Positions 17,493 to 27,070 of a stretch of 47,024 nucleotides of DNA are shown piece after piece. This stretch comes from Thioalkalivibrio sp. GTDB taxonomy: Bacteria; Pseudomonadota; Gammaproteobacteria; Ectothiorhodospirales; Ectothiorhodospiraceae. The number at the start of each line of letters is the position of its first letter. The first letter of the stretch is position 1. The stretch is from positions 1-47,024 of the forward strand of contig JAABTX010000011.1 of the NCBI GenBank assembly GCA_011389655.1. Reading direction: 5' to 3'. The notes beneath the pieces are model-generated. The model made no database searches. It was not told where the DNA came from and saw nothing but the letters and a program-made list of their open reading frames with translations. The position numbers and the translations under genes are program-made.

Positions 17493-18587
17493 GTGAAATA
17501 CCAAGGCGAACCCGATTACCAGCATGGCAGCCCCGAATACGTCGGAGTGCTGGTCACCAATCTGGGCACCCCGGATGCCCCGACGCCGCGGGCGCTGCGC
17601 CGCTACCTGAAGGAATTCCTCTGGGACCCGCGTGTGGTCGAGGTGCCGCGGCCGCTGTGGTGGCTGATCCTGAACGGCGTGATCCTGAACATCCGGCCTC
17701 GGCGGAGCGCGGCAAAATACGCAAGCGTCTGGACCAACGAGGGTTCGCCGCTGCTGGTGATCGCGCAGCGCCAGGCGGAGGGGATCCGCAAGCGCCTCGC
17801 GAGGCTGGCGAGTGGACCGATCCCGGTCGCGGTGGGAATGCGCTACGGCAACCCGTCCATTCCCGATGCACTGAACGAACTGCGCCAGCAGGGCGTGCGC
17901 AAGCTGGTGGTGCTTCCGCTCTATCCCCAGTTCTCCGCGAGCACGACCGCCTCCACCCTGGATGCGGTATCGGGGGAGCTGCGCGCCTGGCGCTGGACGC
18001 CGCATCTGCACTTCATCTCCGGCTACGAACGGGAGCCCGGCTACATCAACGCGCTGGCCGCCAGCGTGCAGGAGCACTGGGAACAGAACGGACGCGCGGA
18101 GCGGCTGATCATGTCCTTTCACGGCGTGCCGAAGCGCTATCTGCTGGCGGGGGATCCGTATCACTGCCTGTGCCACGCAACCGGCTTCCAGCTTGCCCAG
18201 ACCCTGGGGCTGGAGCAGGGGCAGTGGCAGGTCACCTTCCAGTCCCGGTTCGGGCGCGCGGAGTGGCTGCGGCCCTACACGGACGAGACCCTGAAGTCCC
18301 TGCCGGACCAGGGCGTGAAGAGCGTCGACGTGATCTGCCCGGGCTTCTCTGCCGACTGCCTGGAGACCATCGAGGAGATCGGGGACGAGAACCGCGAGAT
18401 CTTCCTCGAGGCCGGCGGCCAGCACTTCAGCTACATCCCGGCCCTGAACGACCGTCCGGACCACCTGGACTTCCTCACCGACCTGCTGCTCCGGCACGCA
18501 GGCGTCTGGCTCGAGCAGCTGGATAACGAGCCGGAACGGCGCTCGCGCGCGCGCGAGCGGGCTGTCGCGCTGGGTGCCGCGCAATAG
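17493..18587 (+). CDS. hemH: ferrochelatase
   Basis: A 364-residue enzyme that inserts Fe2+ into protoporphyrin IX, the last step of protoheme synthesis. The N-terminus GVLVTNLGTPDAPTPRALRRYL is the family signature. The metal-binding histidine is in MSFHGVPKRYL, and the second active-site region is CPGFSADCLETIEEI with conserved acidic residues. The start is a GTG at 17493 with GAGGA 6 bp upstream; there is no ATG at the right place. The CinA-like gene starts about 10 bp after the stop. Iron uptake by the feo operon further along the window feeds the same metal but is not linked genetically. Confidence 0.95.
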   Translation: MKYQGEPDYQHGSPEYVGVLVTNLGTPDAPTPRALRRYLKEFLWDPRVVEVPRPLWWLILNGVILNIRPRRSAAKYASVWTNEGSPLLVIAQRQAEGIRKRLARLASGPIPVAVGMRYGNPSIPDALNELRQQGVRKLVVLPLYPQFSASTTASTLDAVSGELRAWRWTPHLHFISGYEREPGYINALAASVQEHWEQNGRAERLIMSFHGVPKRYLLAGDPYHCLCHATGFQLAQTLGLEQGQWQVTFQSRFGRAEWLRPYTDETLKSLPDQGVKSVDVICPGFSADCLETIEEIGDENREIFLEAGGQHFSYIPALNDRPDHLDFLTDLLLRHAGVWLEQLDNEPERRSRARERAVALGAAQ

Positions 18588-18600
18588 ATCGGCAGGGATG

Positions 18601-19419
18601 ATGGGCCGGGTCGAGATCGGTGCGGTAATCATTGGCGACGAGATCCTGAGCGGCAAGCGCCGCGATCGGCACCAGGCCGCGCTGATCGATTCACTGGCGG
18701 CGCAGGGCCTGGAGCTGGCATGGCTGCGCATCGTCGGCGACGATGCGCAGCTGCTCACCGGCACCTTCCGCGAGACCCTGCAGCGGGACGCCTTCGTCTT
18801 CAGTTTCGGTGGCATCGGGGCGACCCCGGACGACCGGACCCGCGCCTGCATCGCCCGTGCGCTGGGGCGACCGCTGGTCCGGAATCCGGAGTTCGTCGCC
18901 CTGCTCGAGGCGCGCTTCGGCGAGGAGGCCTATCCCAACCGGGTGCGCATGGCCGAACTCCCCGAGGGCTCCACGCTGATTCCCAACCCGGTGAACGGCA
19001 TCCCCGGATTCGCCTGCGAGCGGCACTTCTGTGTACCGGGGTTCCCGGCGATGGCCGAGCCGATGGTGCGCTGGGTGCTGCACTCGCACCTGGCCGGCGT
19101 CGCCCCGGCGCAGCGGCCGGCGGAGATGAACCTGCGCCTGTCCGGGGTGCCCGAAAGCCGTTTGGTGCCGCTGCTCGAGATGATGGAGGCCCGCTATCCG
19201 GACCTGCGGATCTCGAGTCTGCCGGGGTTCCACGACGGAAGGCCGCGGGTGGAACTGGGCGTTCGGGGGGAGGCCAGTCGTGCCGCGACGGCCTTCCAGA
19301 TGCTGCAGCGCCACCTGCTGGAGGCCGGCCTCATCGCGCGGCCCGAGGATCTCGAGATCCTGCCCCCACGCGCCATGGCCGGCGCGACCAGGGTCTCCGG
19401 GACCGGGAACGCGGTATAG
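18601..19419 (+). CDS. CinA-like molybdopterin-binding domain protein
   Basis: A 272-residue protein with a MoaB/MogA-like MoCF_biosynth fold in its first 170 residues, shown by IGAVIIGDEILSGKR and FSFGGIGATPDDRTRACIARA. It lacks the C-terminal nicotinamide-nucleotide amidase (CinA_C) domain of full CinA, so deamidase function is not expected. In related proteins this stand-alone form is annotated as competence/damage-inducible protein A domain; a nucleotide pyrophosphatase activity is possible. ATGs at 18598 and 18601 are adjacent; I chose 18601 because the AGGG element is too close to the first. It is probably co-transcribed with hemH. Confidence 0.85.
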   Translation: MGRVEIGAVIIGDEILSGKRRDRHQAALIDSLAAQGLELAWLRIVGDDAQLLTGTFRETLQRDAFVFSFGGIGATPDDRTRACIARALGRPLVRNPEFVALLEARFGEEAYPNRVRMAELPEGSTLIPNPVNGIPGFACERHFCVPGFPAMAEPMVRWVLHSHLAGVAPAQRPAEMNLRLSGVPESRLVPLLEMMEARYPDLRISSLPGFHDGRPRVELGVRGEASRAATAFQMLQRHLLEAGLIARPEDLEILPPRAMAGATRVSGTGNAV

Positions 19420-19486
19420 TGGCGGCTGGACGACCGCCGAGCGCGGCTGATCCAGCCCGCTCCTTTCCCGTTCCGGAGAACCCCGC

Positions 19487-20146
19487 GTGGAAGCGTCCGC
19501 GTACCTCCCGGTGCCCAGTCATCTCGATGCCCTGGCCAGTTCCGGCCTGGCGGTCCTGCCGGATTACCTGGACGCGACGCTGGTCGACGCGCTGCGCAGG
19601 GAGCTTCACGCCGCGCGTACGGCGGCGGGACTGTACCGGGCGCGTGTCGGCCGGGGACACCGGCGCCGCCTGGCCGCTGCGGTTCGGGGTGACTGGATCC
19701 GCTGGCTGGACGGGTCGACCGAGGTCCAGCGACTCTTTCTTGCCCGGCTGGAGGAAATCCGGGAGCAGGTCAACCGTTCCCTGATGCTCGGCCTGTTCGA
19801 GGTCGAGGCCCACTTCGCGCTGTACCCGCCGGGTGCCGGCTATCACCGGCACGTGGACGCCTTCCAGCAGGACAACCCGCGGCGGCTGTCGGCGGTCCTG
19901 TACCTGAACCGCCACTGGCGCCGGGTCCAGGGCGGCGAGCTGGCGATCTACGACGCATCCGGTGGTGAGGTGCTGCGCATCCTTCCGGAGGCCGGCACGC
20001 TGGTGCTCTTTCTCAGCCAGGGCGTCCCCCACGCGGTGCTGCCGACCCGCCGCTGGCGTGCCAGCATCGCCGCCTGGTTCCGCGTCCGTCAGGCGGACAA
20101 TCCGCTGGCCGGCCTGGCACGGCTGCAACCGGATGACCTTGCCTGA
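19487..20146 (+). CDS. 2OG-Fe(II) dioxygenase (prolyl hydroxylase-like)
   Basis: A 219-residue double-stranded beta-helix dioxygenase. The Fe(II) ligands are H122 and D124 in HRHVDAF and H182 in VPHAVLP. R189 or R191 is placed to bind 2-oxoglutarate. The LSAVLYLNRHW and GGELAIYD stretches match the SM-20/EGL-9-related prolyl 4-hydroxylase family. Bacterial members hydroxylate proline in a protein target, for example EF-Tu in Pseudomonas, but the target here is unknown. The start is a GTG at 19487 with CGGAGA upstream. It follows the CinA-like gene by 67 bp and precedes the large helicase by 88 bp on the same strand. Confidence 0.88.
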   Translation: MEASAYLPVPSHLDALASSGLAVLPDYLDATLVDALRRELHAARTAAGLYRARVGRGHRRRLAAAVRGDWIRWLDGSTEVQRLFLARLEEIREQVNRSLMLGLFEVEAHFALYPPGAGYHRHVDAFQQDNPRRLSAVLYLNRHWRRVQGGELAIYDASGGEVLRILPEAGTLVLFLSQGVPHAVLPTRRWRASIAAWFRVRQADNPLAGLARLQPDDLA

Positions 20147-20234
20147 TCGCCGCGAACACCGGCTCGGGCGGTCTGGGTGAACAGGGCGGATTGTGAGAGG
20201 ATCGGGATAGCCGCGGGCGGGACGCCTGCGAGCC

Positions 20235-23200
20235 ATGATCGGCGGGGGGCACAGCTTGGTTGACGGGGCTGGTAAGGCAGTGAATGCCCATGAGCGCGAT
20301 CCGGTGGCACCGGCCGGCGTCGCGGCTGCCGATGGCATGCCCTGGCTGCCGCTCGTCCGGTATCACCGCGAGATCCTGAACCGGATCCAGGCCGCGGCCG
20401 CGACTCCCGATTCCGCCGATCCCGGCCGCGAAGCGGTCGAGGGGCTGCTCGAGGAGTACCGGCGGCTCGAATCCCTGCTCAGCGATAATCCCGCGGAGTG
20501 CGGCGGCCTGCGGCTGATGGCGGGTCCCGCGCGGCCGGGTGCCTCCGAAGCGGCCTTGTGCGGCGATGATGCCCCGCCGATGCTGTCGGCGGTGCCACTG
20601 GACGATTCGCAGCGGCGGGCGGTTCGCAGGGTCCTGGGAGGCGCCGGTCTGACCGTGATCGAGGGCGGCCCCGGATCCGGCAAGACCGAGGTTCTGCTGG
20701 CGGTACTGCTGACCGCCTGGTCGACGGGCCGCACGGCGCTGCTGGTCGGTGCCGGCGGGCGGTCGGCCGCCGTCGCCGCCGACCGGCTCCAGGACCTGCA
20801 CCTCCCGGTTCCCGTCGCTGCCACCGTCACGGCGGATCGCCACGAGGCCCTCCCCGCGATGCTGCGCGATCTGCTTCGGCTCGCGGGTGCCAAAGGCGGG
20901 GAAGTCTCCGGCCTGCCGGATGCCGATGCCCTCGCGACCGCACGAAGGTCGCTGCAGCGTGAACGTGCATCGCTGGCGACGGCGCTGCACTCGGACCTCT
21001 CCGATCGGTTGCTGGCCGCGGCCCGCTCGGTGCTTTCGGCCGGGACACAGGCGCGTGAGCGGCTCGCCGCGCTGGAAACGGAGGCGGCCGGTCTGCGGAC
21101 GGAACAGCGGCGGCTGGGGCTAGAAGCCCTGGATCCGGAGGCGGTCGAGCCGGCGCTGACCGCAACCCGCCGCTGGCTCGACCGGGTGGCCGATTACCAG
21201 CGGCTGGCGGGCGAGGACGCGGAGCGCCGTTCGCGGCTGGACGCAGCTATCCGGGGCCAGGAACAGCAGCGGGACCGGGTGCTGGAGGTGGCCGGTCTGG
21301 CCGCCGGCACTGAGGAAGACAGAGGCTGGCTGGTCGAGCCGGAATGGGCGGCGCTGATCGAGGACTGGGGCCGGCGGTTCGCACGGCTGCTCGGTCAGTC
21401 GCCGGAGGCGGCCCTGGCACCCATCGGCTGGCGCCCGGAGTACGGACGCTGGAGGTCCGGGGCCGAGGCGGAGTCGTGGGCCGAACGGGTCCGGGTACTG
21501 GCCGGATCGCTGCAACAGCTGGCGGGGGAGCTGGAGCAGGCGCTGGAGCGCAATGGGGACCGGCGGCAGGATATGGAGAAGCAGCGGGTGAAGATCCGCG
21601 GCCTCGGCCTCCCCGAGGACTTCGATCCAAAGGCCGAGGTGATTCCGGACTGGCTGGCGGCCTACCGCGAACTGCAGGGGCGCCGGCCCCGTGCGCTGGA
21701 TGTCTTGCCCTGGTCCGACTGTGCGCGGCTGCGGCGACGCATGCGGCGCCTGGAACGGCAGCTGCTGCCGCTGCTGCCACCTGCGATTCACGTCAGCGTG
21801 GGTGCGCTGGACCCGCGCGGACGGGCGCGCCTCGCCTCGGTGCTCGAGGCCGCGCATCGCTGGACCGCGATGCAGGCGGCGCAACGGCGGATCCGGGCGG
21901 AGACCGAGCCGCAGCGGGAGGCGCTGGAGCCTCTGCGCCGGGAGGCCGAAGGACTGGGCCTCGCGGCCCTGCCGTCAGGGGAAGACCCGCAGGCCCAGGC
22001 GCGCGCGGCCTCCCGCATGGAGGAGGAGGCGGTGCTCGGGATGCAGGCTTCGCAGGCGTGGCACAGGCGGGAGGCCAGGGAACGTGCGACCGAGGCGCTT
22101 CGGGAGATCGCCCGGGAATGGGCGTGGCTGACCCCCGGGGTCCCATTGCTGGAGGCATGGCGCCACGGACCTGGGCGGGACCTCGACCGTGCGGTGCGCA
22201 TACTCGCGGTGCAGGCGGATGCGCCCAGCATTGCCGTGGCCCGTGATGCGATCGCCGGAGGGCTGCTGTCCCGCCTTCAGCAGAGCTGGAGGAGTGCCTC
22301 GAATCACGAACACTCGGCCCGCCGCCTGCGGGCGGAGCGGGAAGCCGTTCCGGGGATCGCGACGCGCCGTACCGAATGGCTGAAGGAGCGTCCTGCGGAC
22401 AGCCTGCTGGACGCGACCGAGATCGGTGACGGCGCCTGGCCCGATGCCGATGAGGCACTCGCGCGGCTGGACGCGGTTGCGGACTGGTGTGTGCGCTGGC
22501 GATTCTTCCGGCAGGAGGACGAGCCGATCGCCCGGCAGGAGGTGACGGGCCGGCTCAACGACGCGACGGCATCGATGGAAGCCCTGATCCGGCAACTGCC
22601 GCCCGGTCCGGAGGTGAACCGGCTGTTTGGCCTGATGGCAGACGCTCGGGGCCGTCCTGGGGAGACGCTACCCGAGGCGGCGCTGCTGGAGGCCTGCTCC
22701 GCGTTCAGCCCCGACGGCCTGCGGGGGCGAATCGAGGCGATCGATCGGGAGCTGGAGCGGGGTCTGCTCCAGTCCGCCCAGGCACGGCATCTGCAGTGGC
22801 TGCGGGCCGATGCGGGGGTGCAGCGCGTGTTGGCATCCACGCTGGAACGTGCCGGGTCATCGGGAGCAGGCATGGCACGGGCGCCGCTCGAGGATTTTCG
22901 GGAACTGCTGCGCGCGCTTCCGGTGTGGATCACCGATGTCCGCGGTCTGGACAACCTGCCGATGGCGCCCGGTCTGTTCGATCTGGTGGTCATCGACGAT
23001 GCCCCGCGGGCAACCCTGACGGGTCTGTTGCCGGCCATATTTCGGGGTCGGTCGCTGGCCGTGACGGGTGATCCGCGGACCACTTCGGCGCACCCGGGCA
23101 TGCACGCGGCCGGGGCCTCGGTGCCGCGCGACCGTTTTGGTGTGGAGGGGTGTCCGCCGCGCCTGACATGCGCCGGGGGCGACCTGTTCCGCGCGACGCT

Positions 23201-24107
23201 GGAGTCCCTCGCACATCCACCGCAGGATCGGCTCGTGCTCGCACGCAGCTATCGTGGGCACCCCGCGATCCTTGCGCTGTGGAGCCGGCTGCTCTGCCCC
23301 TACCAGCCCGTGCGCCCTGTCCCGGGGGCGGGGAGCCGGCGCGACGATGGCGTGCGCATTGTCGACGTGCCGGCGACGGCCGAACCCGCGCCGCCCGGAA
23401 GCAACTGGTGCAACCTCGCCGAGATCGCGAAGGTGGTCGAGCAGGTCCGGGATCTTCGGCGGCGCTCCCCCGAGTCGAGCCTCGGTGTGATCACGCCGTT
23501 TCCCGCCCAGCGCGACCGCTTGCGGGCCGAGTTGCAGGATCTGCAACCGGACGGACGCTTGACCATCGACCTGCCCGCTGTCTTTCAGGGCGGGGAGTGG
23601 GATGTGATCGTGTTCAGTCCCGCGGTCGCCCGGGGTATGCCCGCCGATGCGAGACGCGAGGTGGATGCCTCGCCCGATCTGTTCGCCATCGCACTGACCC
23701 GCGCCAGGGAAGCGCTGCATCTGGTCGGAGACGTGGAGTTCTGTCTGGAGCAGGAATATCTGCTCCGGGAACTCGCGGTGCACTGCCAGGACCTGTGTCG
23801 ACTGCGACAGGACATCCCGGACGCGGAGGAGCTGTTCACCTCCATGATACTCGAGGGCTGGGTACCGAAGGTGCAACCCTGTATCGGCGACCTCCGTGTC
23901 GATCTGGCATTCGAAGGCGGGCCGGGCCGGCAGGTCGCGATCGAAATCGAGGTCGATGGCGGGGCGTCGCGTGGTGGCGCCGCCCGCGCCAGGGCGCGCG
24001 AGGCCTACCTCGAGTGCATGGACTTCCGGCTGCTGCGGCTGGCGGCAGCGCCGCTGCGGGAGGACCCGTCATCGGCCATCGACCGGATCCGGTCGGTGCT
24101 TGGCTGA
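20235..24107 (+). CDS. UPF1-like SF1 helicase with C-terminal nuclease-like domain
   Basis: A 1290-residue protein. A Q-motif (LDDSQRRAV, about 122-130) and Walker A GGPGSGKT (144-151) mark a superfamily 1 UPF1/Dna2-type helicase. A very long, largely helical insertion with coiled-coil stretches (about 250-880) follows. The second half of the motor then returns: motif II VVIDDA (918-923), motif III GDPRTTS, motif IV SYRGHP, motif V GVITPFPAQRDRL, VFQGGEWDVIVFS and motif VI ALTRAREALHLVGD. The last 80 residues look like a PD-(D/E)XK fold of the Vsr/MTES_1575 kind: D1223 in RVDLAFE and E1237-x-E1239 in IEIEVDGG. Motif II has Asp for the catalytic Glu (DDA, not DEA) and motif III lacks QLP. There is no partner gene. 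The role is unknown; DNA repair or phage defence are possibilities. A GTG at 20280 is an alternative start. Confidence 0.75.
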   Translation: MIGGGHSLVDGAGKAVNAHERDPVAPAGVAAADGMPWLPLVRYHREILNRIQAAAATPDSADPGREAVEGLLEEYRRLESLLSDNPAECGGLRLMAGPARPGASEAALCGDDAPPMLSAVPLDDSQRRAVRRVLGGAGLTVIEGGPGSGKTEVLLAVLLTAWSTGRTALLVGAGGRSAAVAADRLQDLHLPVPVAATVTADRHEALPAMLRDLLRLAGAKGGEVSGLPDADALATARRSLQRERASLATALHSDLSDRLLAAARSVLSAGTQARERLAALETEAAGLRTEQRRLGLEALDPEAVEPALTATRRWLDRVADYQRLAGEDAERRSRLDAAIRGQEQQRDRVLEVAGLAAGTEEDRGWLVEPEWAALIEDWGRRFARLLGQSPEAALAPIGWRPEYGRWRSGAEAESWAERVRVLAGSLQQLAGELEQALERNGDRRQDMEKQRVKIRGLGLPEDFDPKAEVIPDWLAAYRELQGRRPRALDVLPWSDCARLRRRMRRLERQLLPLLPPAIHVSVGALDPRGRARLASVLEAAHRWTAMQAAQRRIRAETEPQREALEPLRREAEGLGLAALPSGEDPQAQARAASRMEEEAVLGMQASQAWHRREARERATEALREIAREWAWLTPGVPLLEAWRHGPGRDLDRAVRILAVQADAPSIAVARDAIAGGLLSRLQQSWRSASNHEHSARRLRAEREAVPGIATRRTEWLKERPADSLLDATEIGDGAWPDADEALARLDAVADWCVRWRFFRQEDEPIARQEVTGRLNDATASMEALIRQLPPGPEVNRLFGLMADARGRPGETLPEAALLEACSAFSPDGLRGRIEAIDRELERGLLQSAQARHLQWLRADAGVQRVLASTLERAGSSGAGMARAPLEDFRELLRALPVWITDVRGLDNLPMAPGLFDLVVIDDAPRATLTGLLPAIFRGRSLAVTGDPRTTSAHPGMHAAGASVPRDRFGVEGCPPRLTCAGGDLFRATLESLAHPPQDRLVLARSYRGHPAILALWSRLLCPYQPVRPVPGAGSRRDDGVRIVDVPATAEPAPPGSNWCNLAEIAKVVEQVRDLRRRSPESSLGVITPFPAQRDRLRAELQDLQPDGRLTIDLPAVFQGGEWDVIVFSPAVARGMPADARREVDASPDLFAIALTRAREALHLVGDVEFCLEQEYLLRELAVHCQDLCRLRQDIPDAEELFTSMILEGWVPKVQPCIGDLRVDLAFEGGPGRQVAIEIEVDGGASRGGAARARAREAYLECMDFRLLRLAAAPLREDPSSAIDRIRSVLG

Positions 24108-24126
24108 GGGCATCCGTGGAGGGTAG

Positions 24127-24152
24127 GGTGGGCAAAACGAAGTGTGCCCACC
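24127..24152. terminator. hairpin between convergent genes
   Basis: GGTGGGCA and TGCCCACC pair across a 10-nt loop (AAACGAAGTG). The sequence belongs to a type of short dispersed repeat common in proteobacteria. It lies between the ends of the helicase and the P-type ATPase, where it could stop transcription from both sides. Confidence 0.5.
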
Positions 24153-24205
24153 AGAAGGGCCTGCCGTTCGGCCGACGATTGCGCGCGAATCCTCCCGGGC
24201 GGGGC

Positions 24206-26890
24206 CTAACGTCGGCCGAGCACGGCGAGCGCGAGCTGGCCGAGGACCAGGGGTACGAGGCTGCCGGCGAGGATCACGATCCACTCCGCCGGATTGGGCG
24301 GCGTCACCTGCAGCAGCGCCGCGAGCGGCGGTACGTAGACTGCCGCGGCGAGGAGCGCGGCGCAGAGCGCGATGGCACCCCATACCCAGAGGTTCATCAC
24401 CAGATCGTTGCGCAGCATCGGTGAGCCCGGGGCACGCATGTTGAAGACGTGCCACAGGCGCGCGAGGCCGTAGGTGAGGAAGGCCATGGTCACCGCCGTG
24501 CCGGTGTCCACCTTCATCACCAGCAGCGCCCAGGCGAACACCCCCAGCAGCGCTGCGGCCATGAGCAGCCCGAAGCCCCCTATGCCAAGCCAGTGGCCCC
24601 GGGTGAGGATGGGCTCGTCCGGGTCGCGGGGCGGCTGGCGCATGATGTCCGCGCTGCCCCGGCTCACCCCAATGGCGAGCGCCGGGAACACGTCCAGCAG
24701 CAGGTTGAGGAAGAGGATCTGCAGGGGCAGCAGGGGCAGGGGCGCATTCACCAGGGCCGCGGCGGAGACGCCCACGATCTGCCCCAGGTTGCCCGAGAGC
24801 AGGAACACGATGAAGCGGCGGATGTTTTCGAAGATCGCCCGGCCCTGGTCGATGGCCGTGACGATGGTTTCGAAGGCGTCGTCCTTGAGGACGATGTCGC
24901 TGGTCTCGCGCGCCACCTCGGTGCCGCGCCGGCCCATGGCGATGCCGATGTCCGCCTTCTTCAGCGCCGGGGCGTCGTTGACCCCGTCTCCGGTCATCCC
25001 GACCACCTCGCCGCGGTCCTGGTAGGCGCCAACAAGAGAGAGCTTCTGCTCGGGCGAGACCCGCGCGAACACGGCGGTCTCGTGCACCTTCTCCGCACGC
25101 TCCGGGTCGCCCTCGCCGAGGTCGCCCAGCTCATGCCCGCCCATCGGCGCTGACTCGTCATCCGCGCCCACGATGCCGATGGCGCGGGCGATGTTGGCCG
25201 CGGTGGCGGATTGATCGCCGGTAACCATCACCACCCGGATTCCGGCCTCCTGGCAGGTGCGGATGGCCTCTTTCACGCTTTCCCGCGGTGGATCGTAGAG
25301 TCCCACGAGCCCGAGCAGGGTGAGACCCGCGTAGGGTGCCTCGTCGGCGCGCGCCGCCCGTTTCTCGGCCACCGCCAGCACCCGCAGGCCGTCGCCTGCC
25401 AGGGCCTCGTTGCGCTTGACCCAGACTTCGCGCCCGGCATCGTCGAGCTCCGTTTCCTCGCCGTCTTCCAGCACCCGGGTGCACACGTCGAGTACCGCCT
25501 CAGGCGCACCCTTGACGGCCACCAAAAAGCCATCCTCTAGCCGATGGAAGGTGGCCATCTTGTTGGTCTCGGTGTCGAAGCTCTCCTCGCGTTCCTCAGG
25601 CAGTTCACGGAGCAGATCGGGACGGCGCAGACCGGCCCGCGCGCCCGCCTCCACCAGCGCCACCTCCGTCGGATCCCCCGAGGCACCGCCCCCGTCCTCG
25701 AGCTCCGCGTTGGAGCACAGCACGCCGACACGCAACGCGCGGCGCAGGTCGTCTTGCTTCTGCGGGTCGACGTCCTCGTCATCCAGCCGGAAGCGCGCGT
25801 CGCCATCCTCCCGGGAGACCTCCGTATCCCCGGCGGCGAGCGCGACGCGCCGGAGCACCATGCGGTTTTCGGTGAGGGTCCCGGTCTTGTCGGAGAAGAT
25901 GACCGTGGTGGCGCCCAGGGTCTCCACGGCAGCAAGCCGCTTGACCAGGGCATTGCGCCGTGCCATGCGCCACATTCCCCGTCCCAGGGCCACGGTGGCC
26001 ACGATCGGCAGCCCCTCGGGCACCGCAGCGATGGCGAGCACGATGGCGGTCTCCACCATGATCAGGAGATCCTTGCCCGCCACGATCCCGGAGGCCGCCA
26101 CCCCGATGCCGACCACAATCACGAGGTAGATGAGGCGCTTGCCAAGACCCTCCAGGCGCCGCTCCAGGGGCGTGGTCTCCTCCTCCGCCTCCTCGACCAT
26201 CGCCGAGATCCGGCCGATCTCGGTGTCCATGCCGGTGGCCACCACGACCCCCTCGGCACCCCCCCGGGACACCGCGGTGCCGCTGAAGACCATGTTCTCG
26301 CGCTCCGCGAGGGGAGTCTCCGGATCCTCAAGAGGATCGGTGGTCTTGGACACCGGCACCGACTCGCCCGTGAGGGCGGCCTCGTTGCACTGGAGGTTTT
26401 CGACTTCGACCAGGCGAAGATCCGCCGGCACCATTTCCCCCTCGCCCAGGAGCACGACGTCCCCCGGCACCAGTTCGCTGGACGGAACCTCCCGCTCCTC
26501 CCCGTCCCGGCGGACCCGGGCGGACATCTGCCCCATGCGCCTCAGGGCCTCCATGGACTGGAGCGCCTTCCACTCGGTCACGAAGCCGATGACCGCATTG
26601 ATGACCAGCGCCGCCGCGATGGCCACCGCTTCCACCAGTTGGCCGAACACGGCCGCGATGGCCGCGGCGACCAGCAGCAGGATCACCACCAGGCTCTTGA
26701 ACTGGTCGAGGGCGACCCGCCACCAGGGCTTCCGGCCGCTCTTGCGAAGGCGGTTGGGCCCGGTCTCCTCCAGCCGGCGGCTGGCCGTGCCCGCCGAGAG
26801 ACCCCGCTCCCGCGCCACCTCGAGAGAATCCAGGAGCTCGTCGACCGGACGCAGAAAGGGCGGGCGGGACGCGTCGTTATCAAGGCTCAC
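24206..26890 (-). CDS. P2-type cation-transporting ATPase
   Basis: An 894-residue P-type ATPase. The N-terminal cation ATPase domain (about 10-70) precedes TM1-2. The actuator has LTGESVPVS. TM4 carries VPEGLP, the metal-binding signature of Ca2+ and related pumps. The phosphorylated D334 is in DKTGTLT, and the hinge is TGDGVNDAPA. Six TM segments make up the last third. The VPEGLP form and the overall length fit the PMA1/SERCA-like bacterial subgroup, which exports Ca2+, Mn2+ or other divalent ions; the exact ion cannot be told. A substrate-binding NAVxxNDx motif in TM5-6 reads LLPLQILFLNLLLDVFPALA, the usual place for LNLxxD. The gene stands alone between convergent and divergent neighbours. 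Confidence 0.92.
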   Translation of the reverse strand: MSLDNDASRPPFLRPVDELLDSLEVARERGLSAGTASRRLEETGPNRLRKSGRKPWWRVALDQFKSLVVILLLVAAAIAAVFGQLVEAVAIAAALVINAVIGFVTEWKALQSMEALRRMGQMSARVRRDGEEREVPSSELVPGDVVLLGEGEMVPADLRLVEVENLQCNEAALTGESVPVSKTTDPLEDPETPLAERENMVFSGTAVSRGGAEGVVVATGMDTEIGRISAMVEEAEEETTPLERRLEGLGKRLIYLVIVVGIGVAASGIVAGKDLLIMVETAIVLAIAAVPEGLPIVATVALGRGMWRMARRNALVKRLAAVETLGATTVIFSDKTGTLTENRMVLRRVALAAGDTEVSREDGDARFRLDDEDVDPQKQDDLRRALRVGVLCSNAELEDGGGASGDPTEVALVEAGARAGLRRPDLLRELPEEREESFDTETNKMATFHRLEDGFLVAVKGAPEAVLDVCTRVLEDGEETELDDAGREVWVKRNEALAGDGLRVLAVAEKRAARADEAPYAGLTLLGLVGLYDPPRESVKEAIRTCQEAGIRVVMVTGDQSATAANIARAIGIVGADDESAPMGGHELGDLGEGDPERAEKVHETAVFARVSPEQKLSLVGAYQDRGEVVGMTGDGVNDAPALKKADIGIAMGRRGTEVARETSDIVLKDDAFETIVTAIDQGRAIFENIRRFIVFLLSGNLGQIVGVSAAALVNAPLPLLPLQILFLNLLLDVFPALAIGVSRGSADIMRQPPRDPDEPILTRGHWLGIGGFGLLMAAALLGVFAWALLVMKVDTGTAVTMAFLTYGLARLWHVFNMRAPGSPMLRNDLVMNLWVWGAIALCAALLAAAVYVPPLAALLQVTPPNPAEWIVILAGSLVPLVLGQLALAVLGRR

Positions 26891-27070
26891 GAGGGCGATC
26901 TCCCGGATGGATACTGGAAATCATGCCAATGCTGGGGCGAGAGCGCCCGGTACGGGCAGACGACGGGGATCAGCTTGCGCAGACCAGCACGGCCGGCCGC
27001 GCTGTCGAACCGCAAGGACAGCGCAGACACAAGTTACGCACTTCCCCGGGAAGACGGCAAGCATGGCCCA

